From: Brachypodium distachyon
Taxonomy: Eukaryota > Streptophyta > Magnoliopsida > Poales > Poaceae
NCBI RefSeq assembly: GCF_000005505.3
Contig: NC_016133.3
Coordinates: 43,923,237-43,987,236 of the forward strand
Length of the DNA: 64,000 nucleotides
Direction of reading: 5' to 3'
How positions within the stretch are numbered: position 1 is the first letter of the stretch; the number at the start of each line of letters is the position of its first letter. Below are positions 50,336-59,795 of the stretch, in pieces. A program made the position numbers and the translations under genes. The notes beneath the pieces are model-generated. The model searched no databases, was not told where the DNA came from, and saw only the letters and a list, made by a program, of their open reading frames with translations.

Positions 50336-52114
50336 ATGGCGTGTTGATGGTTCGGTTGACAATTTTCGCATTAGATATTCAGGAAGAAAAGGAGGATTTG
50401 GCTATTAGCTAGATCTAGCAACGGCGGTGTTTTGCATCGTCCTTTTGAACGTGTTGCTATAGAGCATAGATACATGTTGGCTCTCGTGCAAACCCCGGAC
50501 ATGGTCCTCGTGGGTCAATTTTGGTGATGATTATGATAGTCTTAACGTTTAGTGGAGGCGTAACTTTGATTATCAATTGTGGTTCTCTACTCTCCTAATC
50601 GCTGCATAGATGTTGTGCCCAGGAACTCGGGCTGACCAAAAAGTGTCAAAAAGGATTCGTGTAGCTTTCTGATAACGGGAGAAATTCTGGTTAGAACCCC
50701 TTGAAATACCATGGTGCTTCTCAGCAAAATTTCCTCTCAACCTAAAACAACGATATATTCAACATTTAGATCTGGACAACAAGGTTTGTAGGTATACATT
50801 GGCTCTTCTCATGGGACTTTCGACGTCCTTATTTCCTAGGACTCCAAGTGATTATCACAAATCATATAGAAAAAAATAGAAATGTTTATCTTTGGTCCTT
50901 TTATTTTTTGGTATCATAGATGCCCGGCAAACACCAGTAGATGGTATTAACCCTTTTCATACACTTAGCACATGTATTAGTCCCTTATTCAATTGATCAT
51001 AATTACCAAAACCCACTGGGGGGGGGGGGGGGGCTGTTGTACGGTTTACATGGGACTCTTTGATGGCTCGTATTGTTCCCATTAATACGAAAACATTTTA
51101 TTTTTGATCATTTGGTGCACTGCTTGATTTGAAAGGTACATTTTGTTTTCTAACTTTTACTTACATATTTACAGCTATTTGTGTTTTCCTACATTTTACC
51201 AGTAGCATTTAGGTTCGTCAGAAACTGTTGATGTTTCAGCTTTTACTTGATTGTTGACAGCTATTTGTAGGACAAATTGGCTGTGTGCATCGATTGATGC
51301 AGAGGCCAGGGGTACTCCCTCCTTTTTCGAAAAAAAATTGTAGGATAAATAAGTGATTGTTGTTCCATGTAATTTATTTTTCCCATAAATCCAAATTTAG
51401 AGATAAGCGCTATGTTACAAAGCGCCACTTGGAGGCCATACATGTACATGTGGCCCACCATGGGCTTGGGGTGATTGACCTAGCTAGCTGCCTAGAGCCT
51501 AGCCGGCTCGCTATGCAGTTGTTGCACGGTCAAGGAGGACAATAATTAATGGTGCCTCTCCACCTCTTATGCTTCCTCTGTCGTCACTGGCGTGTTGCTC
51601 TCCCCGCGGTGTTGCTTGGGGTTGTTGCGTTGCTGGTAGTGACCATGCCGGCCAAGCATCCAGAAGCCCACACCTACAAGACAAGCTTGGGTTTGGCTTT
51701 CGGTTCAGTTCACCTGCATTTCTTACAATTCCACGGACTAATTAAACTCTTTGATTAGTTCCTGCATCCCATCAACACCATAACATTCCACATGCTAAAA
51801 TTAACCTCTTTCCTCAAGGCCCATCTTGCAGGTGATGCACTCAACCGTGTGTGGCATGCAGGCTGTTGTGGTTGAGAGTTGAGACCACATGCCTTTAGAC
51901 ATGTAGTTCAAGTCTTTTAAGACATGGTTATTTGGCACCAAACCTACACTCAGCGGCCATCCGTTCATTACCATCTCAGCGAACACCTTGCTCAAATTAA
52001 CCTGGGTATTGAACTTCTCCCTACATTGTTAGTCACCATGGATTTCTTTTAAGAGTCGACCATGAACATTATTTACGATAACATCACCATCCTCTCAATC
52101 TTGCCGAGATTATA
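50336..52114. other. Gene-free region with a 16-base G run
   Basis: AT-rich DNA. A run of about 16 G lies at 51018-51033 and a partial MITE-like end (TACTCCCTCCTTTTTCG) at 51314. Minus-strand sequence at 51801-52010 has a short frame without a firm match. No gene is supported. Confidence 0.4.
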
Positions 52115-52849
52115 GTGCTACTGCGCAACCACAAGGTTAAGACGCCAGAGACTACACCGACTAATTCAGTCACCAAACACACAACTGACAAGAATATGCA
52201 AGATAACAATGGATGATTGTTTCCTTGACCACTTGGAATTCGAAAAAAAACTACATACGCTAGATAATAACAGAAACAAAGCACTCCAGGCTCTACACCA
52301 GAGCTAAGCATGTTGTACGACTTCAAAGTTTCAGCGGTATCATCCGAACATGCAGCGACACTTTGTTGCTCGAGCCAGTTTCTTGGGGTAATAGTCCTCA
52401 ACTTGTTGCACCAGCTACATTCAAAAACAGAAGAAACATGCCAGCACTGGAAGAAATCAGGAAGAGCTTATGACATAACAACATGAAATTAATAAAAATA
52501 AGGTTATACCTGAATCATTGTCTGGAACTTTTTGCGAAGATCATAGAACTTGTTTTTCACAGAGCTGAGCGTTTTCAGGCAACTCACAAAGGCAAAAAAA
52601 GAAACCAAAAACTTATGAGGCTCCAGTAGATGAGTAGAGCACAACAGCCAACAGATTCAGTATGAGGATCTAAATAATACACTACAATGCTCGAAAATAG
52701 CGATACTGTCACACGATGCTATAAGGTACTAACCCTGCTTTATTCTTCTCCTCACCTAACTCAATGAACTGAATGCAAGTGTTCTTGACCCTCTAAGCAC
52801 CAACGTTGTAGCATGCAAACACATACAAATCAGGAGTTTGGTTTACAAA
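52115..52849 (-). pseudogene. AHP-like pseudogene piece A (exons 4-6 and 3' UTR), minus strand
   Basis: Read on the minus strand this matches the 3' half of the intact phosphotransfer gene at 56171-59795. Exon 4 is at about 52735-52808 (RVKNTCIQFIELGEEKNKAG), with a stop just before RVKN. Exon 5 is at about 52511-52580 (FYDLRKKFQTMIQ) and exon 6 starts near 52417 (LVQQVEDYYPKKLARA). A long 3' UTR follows that resembles 59800-60090, including AACAATCATCC and AAGTGGTCAAGGAAAC. Exons 1-3, with the phosphorylated His, are absent here. Confidence 0.85.
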
Positions 52850-52884
52850 CTTGGATTCCATTTTATTGGAGAAACTTCGACAAA

Positions 52885-53450
52885 CATTGTAAGCCAAACT
52901 CCTAATTTGTATACATTTTCATGTTATTGTGGTGCTGAGAGGGTCAAGAAAAGTTGCATTCAGTTCTTTCAGTTTTGTTGGGAGAAGAACATAGCAATGT
53001 TTGTACCTTTGATAGTATTACGTTACAGTATCGCTATTTTCTATAGTTGTGTTATTTGTATCTTCATATTGAATGTGTTGACTAGTGTGGCACGCATCTA
53101 GTCTAGCCTCACAAGTTACTGGACTTTTTTTTCCCTTTGCCAGCTGTCTAAAGACACTCAACTCTATGAGGAATGCGTTCAATGATGTACGCACAAAGTT
53201 CCTGACCATGCATCAAGTATAACCTTATTTTGTATGTCATGTTCTTATTCTACAAGCTCTCTTGGTCACTTACAGTGCTGACATTTTTTCTGTCTTTGAA
53301 AGTAGCCGGTGTAGCAGGTTCTAGCCTATTATCCAGAGAAGTAAACCCATAGGAGCAACATAATGGTGCTGCATGTTCTGACGATACCTCACTGCACCTT
53401 TGAAGTCGCACAACATGCTCGGATTGGCTTGTAGAGCCTAGAGTCATTTT
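52885..53450 (+). pseudogene. AHP-like pseudogene piece (exons 4-6 and 3' UTR), plus strand
   Basis: A second copy of the same AHP segment in opposite orientation to piece A, separated by only some 25-35 bases around 52855-52885. Landmarks are GGGTCAAGAAAAGTTGCATT, GACACTCAACTCTATGAGGA and AAAGTTCCTGACCATGCATC. Exon 4 and exon 5 frames contain changes that spoil them, and the start and His exons are missing. Confidence 0.82.
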
Positions 53451-53692
53451 CTTGGGGTTGGTGAGTTGCTTGGGTTTGCACAACGTCAAACACGCAGCGA
53501 GGTATCGTTCGAACATGCAGCGATACTTTGTTGCTTGAGCCGGTTTTCTTACTAGGGTAATAGGCCTGAACCCGCTGCATTCAAAAATAAAAATAAATCA
53601 TGCCAACACATAAGAGATCAGGAAGAGATTACGACATGATAACATGACATTAATAAAAATAAGGTCATACCTTGAAGCATGGTTTGGAACTT
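53451..53692 (-). pseudogene. Short minus-strand AHP fragment between the two inverted repeats
   Basis: Contains exon 6-like and exon 5-edge sequence (CTTTGTTGCTTGAGCCGG, then ACCTTGAAGCATGGTTTGGA) and then jumps to 3' UTR sequence of the next copy at 53693, a recombination-type junction. Confidence 0.65.
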
Positions 53693-54640
53693 TTTGCTGA
53701 CAAGAATATGCAAGATAACAACGGATGATTGTTTCCTTGACCACTTGGAATTCGAAAAAAAAACTACATACGCTAGATAATAACAGAAACAAAGCACTCC
53801 AGGCTCTACACCAGAGCTAAGCATGTTGTACGACTTCAAAGTTTCAGCGGTATCATCCGAAAATGCAGCGACACTTTGTTGCTCGAGCCAGTTTCTTGGG
53901 GTAATAGTCCTCAACTTGTTGCACCAGCTACATTCAAAAACAGAAGAAACATGCCAGCACCGAAAGAAATCAGGAAGAGCTTATGACATAATAACAAGAA
54001 ATTAATAAAAATAAGGTTATACCTAAATCATTGTCTGGAACTTTCTGCGCAGATCATAGAACTCGTTTTTCACAGAGCTGAGCGTTTTCAGGCAGCTCAC
54101 AAAGGCAAAAAAGAAATCAAAAACTTATGAGGCTCTAGTAGATGAGTAGAACACAGCAGCCAACATATTCAGTATGAAGATCTAAATAATACTCCCTCCA
54201 TTTTACAAAGGTTGGCGTATTTTGTTTCGTTAAGACAAGGCTTTGACCAAGAATTACTCCATTAATATGTAAGTTATATGATACGAAATCATGATCATTA
54301 GCAAGAACATTTAAAGACGAATCCATTGATCTAAATTTCATGTATGAAAAAACGCATATCAATAGAGTTTCCATTGGTCAAAGACTTGTCTTAACGAAAC
54401 AAAATATGCCAACCTTTGTGAAAAGGAGGGAGTACACTACAATGCTCGAAAATAATGATACTGTCACACGATGCTATAAGGTACTAACCCTGCTTTATTC
54501 TTCTCCTCACCTAACTCAATGAACTGAATGCAAGTGTTCTTGACCCTCTGAGCACCAACGTTGTAGCATGCAAACACATACAAATCAGGAGTTTGGCTTA
54601 CAAACTTGGATTCCATTTTATTGGAGAAACTTCGACAAAC
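53693..54640 (-). pseudogene. AHP-like pseudogene piece B (exons 4-6 and 3' UTR), minus strand
   Basis: Nearly a repeat of piece A: the same 3' UTR, exon 6 at about 53862-53930, exon 5 at about 54020-54090, exon 4 at about 54485-54560. A MITE interrupts the intron between exons 5 and 4. The high similarity to piece A shows a recent segmental duplication of the pair. Exons 2-3 are missing. Confidence 0.85.
54190..54434. mobile_element. Stowaway-like MITE of about 245 bp inside the AHP pseudogene intron
   Basis: TA-flanked with clear inverted ends, CTCCCTCCATTTTACAAAGG on the left and CCTTTGTGAAAAGGAGGGAG on the right. Longer arms include TTTTGTTTCGTTAAGACAAG and its inverse. The equivalent site in piece A (about 52677) is empty: AATAATACACTACAATG. 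Confidence 0.93.
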
Positions 54641-54649
54641 ATTGTAAGC

Positions 54650-55240
54650 CAAACTCCTAATTTGTATACATTTCCATGTTATAGTGTTGGTGCTGAGAGG
54701 GTCAAGAAAAGTTGCATTCAGTTCTTTGAGTTTTGTTGGGAGAAGAACATAGCAAGGTGAGTACCTTTGATAGTATTACGTCACAGTATCGCTATTTTCT
54801 ACGGTTGTGTTATTTGTATCTTCATACTGAACGTGTTGACTAGTGTGCTCTACGCATCTAGTCTAGCCTCACAAGTTACCGGACTTTTCTCCCTTTGCCA
54901 GGTCTTGAGGACACTCAACTCTGTGAGGAATGTGTTCCATGATGTGCGCACAAAGTTCCTGACCATGCATCAGGTATCACCTTATTTTGCAATGTCATGT
55001 TCTTATTCTGCAAGCTCTCCTTGGTCGCTTACGGTGCTGACATTTTTTTTGTTTTTTTGAATGTCACTGGTGCAGCAGGTTTTGTGGCCTATTATTCGAA
55101 GAAGTAAGGCCACTGAATCAGCATAGTGGGGTCGCATTTTCTGACGATATTTCGCTGTACCTTTGAAGTGGTACAACATGCTTTGCTTGGCTTGTAGAGC
55201 TTGGAGTCCTGCAGCTATTGGAACTGTGCGTCCAGTAGGC
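54650..55240 (+). pseudogene. AHP-like pseudogene piece (exons 4-6 and 3' UTR), second plus copy
   Basis: Opposite partner of piece B. Exon 4 (GGGTCAAGAAAAGTTGCATT), exon 5 (GACACTCAACTCTGTGAGGA, CAAAGTTCCTGACCATGCAT) and an exon 6-like GCAGCAGGTTTTGTGGCC near 55074 are visible. It again lacks exons 1-3. Confidence 0.82.
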
Positions 55241-55360
55241 CCTAACCTCACCAAAATGAACACATAGTAAGAAGAGGAAAAACATCAGATTCCCTCCAAA
55301 AGTTTCCCCACGAATGCTAATGGAATAACGAGATTGGTGGGACGGAATGTGGGGACTCAC

Positions 55361-55420
55361 ATTGAAAAATATGCTAGAGACAAGGCTGTTCATCTGGTGC
55401 ATCACCGATGAGGTGGCCAT
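55361..55420 (-). pseudogene. First exon of a minus-strand AHP paralogue
   Basis: Exactly 60 bases from ATG at 55420 to a GTGAGT donor, the same length as exon 1 of the intact AHP gene. It reads MATSSVMHQMNSLVSSIFFN, close to [20 protein letters not shown]. It probably started the paralogue whose exons 4-6 lie in piece B. Exons 2 and 3, including the His exon, are not between them. Confidence 0.75.
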
Positions 55421-55921
55421 GGCTGAACTACTAGAGAAGAAGTCACGCGAGGAAGAGGGAGAGTTTGGGAATAGGAGGAGTTAGGAATGGCTTTTGTTGA
55501 ATGATTAGAGTTAGGGGTATTTATGGGGAGAAAGGGATTTCTGGCATGCCTTTGTGTTTTAGTAAGAAATCAACCTCTGATGCAACCAATCAATTTTGAA
55601 GTTAACCTCATCACACACCACAAAAATCATATGAGATAGGTAAGTAAAAGGCATCCATAAAGCTATTTGTACTTCTTACATGTTAAATCAAGTATAAATA
55701 ATATAACAACGTCCGTTACAGTTTGAAACTTAACATTCTCACATGTGAAAGCTTAAAGACGGGATATCAATACTTATCCCTACAATCCCTTATGCTCGTC
55801 AAACCGTCGTAGGACGGTCGAAACCACCTAGCTAATTGAAATGCTTTTCCTAAAAAAATTGAAATGCTCTTCGCACGACAAGTTTGATATGATAAACTCA
55901 CCATGTTTTGTTGATAAATAG

Positions 55922-55984
55922 TATTCCTTTGATCTTAATTGTTGTCGTAATTTGAACTAAAACAATTTAGGATCGAAGGGAGTG
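55922..55984. mobile_element. Very short Stowaway-like MITE
   Basis: Left ATTCCTTTGATCTTAATTGT and right ACAATTTAGGATCGAAGGGA are inverse copies around a 20-base centre. About 63 bp. Confidence 0.6.
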
Positions 55985-56170
55985 CAACCAAAGTCATGTT
56001 TAAACAACAAAGAACTGCTAATTCAGAAAGAAAGAAAAAAAGAACTAGGCAAAGGCAGGCCAGAAATCCCATTCCAGCTCCCAGGCCAAAAGCCATTCCC
56101 ATTCCCATCTCCTCCTATTCCCGAACTCCCTCCTCCTCCTCCCCTTCACTTCTTCTCCCGTAGTCGAGCC

Positions 56171-59100
56171 ATGGCCGCCTTCTCCCTGGTGCACCAGTTG
56201 CACGGCTTTATCACCAGCATGTTCTCCGATGTGAGTCTCCTCCACCGTCCCGCTCTGCTCTCTCCTTTTCGTTACCATCTGTGCGGGGATTTTGGGGGAT
56301 TAAATTTGACGGTTCTGTTCTTCTCTGCTCTGCGTCCGTTGCTAAATTGGTGGTGGGGGGTTTAGGGTTTGCTCGACGGGCAATTCCAGATACTGCAGTC
56401 GCTCCAGGACTCCAGCGCGCCGCACTTCGTCCGTGAGACCATCACGCTGTTCTGCGACGACGGGGAGCGCATCATCCGCGAGCTCGCCAAGCTACTGTAC
56501 GCGCCGCTTGCTCTGTTTCTGAATAATGCTCGCCCGCTTGTAGCCGTGTCCTGCGATTGCAATTCGTTTGTGCAGGCAGGTTGCTTTGATCCTGTGTTTG
56601 GGAAATTTCTGTTGCTGTGCTTGTGTGCAGGGAGAAGCCTTCTGTGGATTTTGAAAGGGTGGACGCTTTTGTGCATCAGCTGAAAGGGAGCAGTTCAAGG
56701 TGATGCTCTCAGTTTTAATTTTTATGTTTTTTTTAAATGTATGTTTGTGCCATAACGCTGTGGGCGTTCTCATCGATATGGTCTGTATATATGGTGTTCT
56801 TAGAGAAAAGTATATGGGGTTTTAGATCCCAGACAATTGGTACATCTAGAGCATGGTTCCCGAGAGGGGGAATTATCGTCCGTTTAGTTATTCTAGGGGT
56901 TTATGGTGTTGATCATTTTGATGCAAAAGGATGAAAGAAATATTGTCTTTCCAGAAAGAAAACCCCGTTTTTGGGGTTCTATATCTCTAATCGAATAAAT
57001 TGACTTCGTATGGGCATTTTACTGGCAGCTATGGAGATAGCTGCTCTAGCTACAGTTTCGGATACTCCACCCATTTCATAGTATACGACCTGGTTTAACA
57101 ACAGCTACCCAATATTCGGGGGACCCCTTTCCCGAGCCCATACGTGTTTCCGTGGGTCTTAGTGTAACTGGTTTGTCGCAAAATATACGTACCCATATTT
57201 TTCCACCACGACGTGCATATCGTGTTATTGCTCTTCGTCCCGCTTCTATCTGTCTCGCCGTGATCCAAGTGGGTTCAAGTGCTTGGCCGGCAAAAGGGAA
57301 CCGTCTCCCACAAGCGGGATCCATTTTCGCGCATTGATCGGACAGCTCAAGGAGCCTTGTTTCTATGTTGGGTGGCGCTTCCGCTCCATATGGGGAGGGT
57401 TGGCATCCTTTTGCCATTGTAGGTCTATGACGTAGATCTGACAAACAAGATCCGTTAGCACTTCACGTTCTCCTGTTTTATTTGGATCTTCCGGTTAATG
57501 TTTTATGATCCAGATCCGACAAATATGAGCCGTTCCCCAAACATGGTAATGGCTCAAACTGTAGAACTTCAGCAGATCCTCTCATGTTAAATGGTCCTTC
57601 CTGTTAATTTCTGGAGAGTTCACATCCATTTGGCCGTTGTAGTGTGTAACGGTTTTGATCCGACAAATATGATCCATTCCTCACATCGGACGGCTCAAGG
57701 ATAGCACTTTTAAGTGGCTCTTCCAATTAATTTGGTGATGGTTGAGTTTTGAATGCTTTGCCTTCATTTGGAACCAAAAATAGCAAAGAGTCCTTTTTGT
57801 GTTCTATGGATTCACTAAGCATGATATATGTAGTTTTATGCAGAATATTTGCTAGAGTTGGTCATTATATATTTTTTCCATCCGACCGCAAACTTGCAGC
57901 CGCACTCCATTGAAGGAATGACGGAGCAAAAAGTTCATACAGGGGCTACTAACAGTATGAGAAGTAAAATAAAACAAAGTCTGAAAAAAAGGCAGAGTAT
58001 CAAAGACAAAGAAACGATGGGGCCATTCTCCACTTATTGCGGGCGTGCAGAATTAACGATTAACAGCACCCAGCTAGGATCTATGTCACACTTTCAGCTT
58101 CAACCTGTGGCCGCTAAGCCTCCTCAATCTGTAGCCTGCGCTTACTCCCATTTGCTCCATCCCGCAAGTCCAGTGCCTTCGCCTGTAGATTTGATGCACC
58201 AGCTAGCAGAACCTCCCTGTTGCCGTCTTTCTGCAACTCTGCCCAATAATTCAGAAAAGCACACGCACGGCAAATCAATTCTGCTGGGTCTTTGATCAGT
58301 TTATGTTCAAAGGAAGCATCATTACGAAACTTCCAAATAGCCCAGCACACAGCTGCCAAACCCACAATCTGAACATTGGTGGACAACTGCACCAGATCAG
58401 GTAGCCATCTAAAGTAATGAGAAAAGCAATTTGGCCTCATTCCGGCCCCCAACAAATGCCGCCACACATTCAAAGAAAAGATATCCTATAGATTCCTCCG
58501 TTGAACAAAAACGACATTTAAAATCACCTTCCCATTTCCTTTTTTTCATATTATCTTCTGTTGCAATTGCATTATGCCAAATTAGCCACATCCAAATCTT
58601 AATTTTAATGCGATTTTTTGCTTTCCATAAATGCCGAAACGATCTATCTGATCCCCAGCTTGATAAATGTGAATACTCGTACATACTCTTAACCGTAAAG
58701 ATCGCAGCTCTATTCCACAGCCACTTAGGTTTATCACATTCAGACGTTGGAGACCACGACCTCACGAGTCACGAGGCCATCCAACGTGGCCTTTTGTATC
58801 AGCAAATCCAGATCCAGCCATCGCCTAAATTGTAACTGCCAATCCCTTATATACATCTCCCCCACGGTAACCTCCAGATCATTCCAACAGCAAAGAGATC
58901 AGGGAAAGTTTCCTTTTAAAGGACTATTTCCTATCCACCAGTCATGCCATAAATCAGTTCTGCATCCGTTTCCAGTAGCCATCTTCCTCCCCTGCAGATA
59001 TAATTCTCTAACTTTCAACAAAGTCCTCCAGAATGGAGAATCCAAGCTTTTGGACTTAATATGTCGAACACACAAGCATCACCCATACTTTCTGTTAATA

Positions 59101-59795
59101 ATTTGTTACCAAAGCCCTGAATCATGTTCTAATTTCCAACACCACTTACACAGCAAACTGATATTCAAATGTCTCAAATTCTGAATTCCCAAACCTCCTT
59201 TCTTCTTGGGCCTGCATATTTTATGGAAAAAACATTGTGTATTGGAAACTAATATTGCTATGTACATACCATTCCCTTTGGCCTAATTAATTCAGATTCA
59301 GTTAGTTTTGTAGTATCCATGTAAATGGAATCAAAGTTTGTAGGCCAAACTCCTGATTTATGTGTTTGCATGTTACAGCGTTGGTGCTCAAAGGGTCAAG
59401 AACACTTGTCTCCAGTTCATTGAGTTTTGTCGGGAGAAGAACAGAGCAGGGTTAGTACCTTATAGCATTATGTCACAGTACCGCTATTTTCTATCGTTGT
59501 GTTATTTAGATCTTCATACTGAATGTCTTGGCTAGTGTTCTCTACTCATCTATTGTAGCTGCACAAGTTACTGAATTTTTTTTCCCTTTGTCAGCTGCAT
59601 GAGGACACTTCGCTCTCTGAGGAATGAGTTCTATGATGTGCGCGCAAAGTTCCAGACCATGCTGCAGGTATGAGTCATGACCTTATTTAGTAATGTCATG
59701 TTCTTATGTTGTAAGCTCTCCTTGGTCGCTTAACCGTTTTGACATGTTTTATATGTTTTTGACTGCAGCTGGTGCAGCTGGTTCAGGCCAAGTAA
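56171..59795 (+). CDS. AHP: Histidine-containing phosphotransfer protein (AHP/HP)
   Basis: Carries phosphate from cytokinin receptor histidine kinases to response regulators, shuttling between cytosol and nucleus. Six exons: 56171-56230, 56366-56496, 56631-56699, 59379-59450, 59595-59667, 59769-59795, giving 143 aa. The HPt signature [18 protein letters not shown] spans the exon 3/4 junction; the His is the phosphorylated residue, so this is an authentic rather than pseudo-HPt. Helical flanks are [17 protein letters not shown] and [20 protein letters not shown]. The ending LVQLVQAK is shorter than in many AHPs. Intron 3 is about 2.7 kb, much longer than the others, and holds plastid and LINE DNA. 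Degenerate copies of exons 4-6 lie upstream at 52-55 kb. Confidence 0.95.
56989..57285 (-). pseudogene. rpl16: Plastid DNA insertion (rpl16 3' part) in the AHP intron
   Basis: On the minus strand the sequence reads [60 protein letters not shown], then after a small deletion [20 protein letters not shown] to a stop at 56989. This is the carboxyl part of chloroplast ribosomal protein L16. A plastid-type inverted repeat AACCCC...GGGGTT follows at about 56961-56978, as in the plastid spacer. An indel near 57076 breaks the frame, as expected for a nuclear plastid insert. Plastid similarity may extend further left. Confidence 0.9.
57290..57760. repeat. Diverged repeats with GATCCGACAAATATGA words
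   Basis: GATCCGACAAATATGA occurs near 57514 and 57657, with variants at 57436, and CGGACGGCTCAAGG/CGGACAGCTCAAGG at 57687 and 57339. They look like overlapping degenerate copies of one repeat inside the AHP intron. No family is named. Confidence 0.4.
58110..59190 (-). pseudogene. LINE retrotransposon 3' coding remnant in the AHP intron
   Basis: Minus-strand pieces show the region after the reverse transcriptase of plant LINEs: [36 protein letters not shown], then [18 protein letters not shown] (zf-RVT type Cys pattern), followed by [20 protein letters not shown] and [20 protein letters not shown]. Several frameshifts and stops separate them, and the polymerase core is missing. The copy is dead and lies antisense to the host gene. 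Confidence 0.85.

Noticed and set aside
51801..52010. Minus-strand frame (KVFAEMVMNGWPLSVG) as a pentatricopeptide repeat fragment
   Set aside because: One vaguely PPR-like string without repeats around it is not enough support.
56737..56934. Frame [18 protein letters not shown] as a plastid gene piece
   Set aside because: I could not match it to a plastid protein; it may be spacer or unrelated intron DNA left of the rpl16 piece.
57076..57444. 122-codon minus-strand frame with ribosomal L16 sequence as a nuclear gene
   Set aside because: It is the plastid rpl16 end fused to unrelated intron DNA; the plastid frame is broken by an indel and there is no plastid-type start or targeting peptide.
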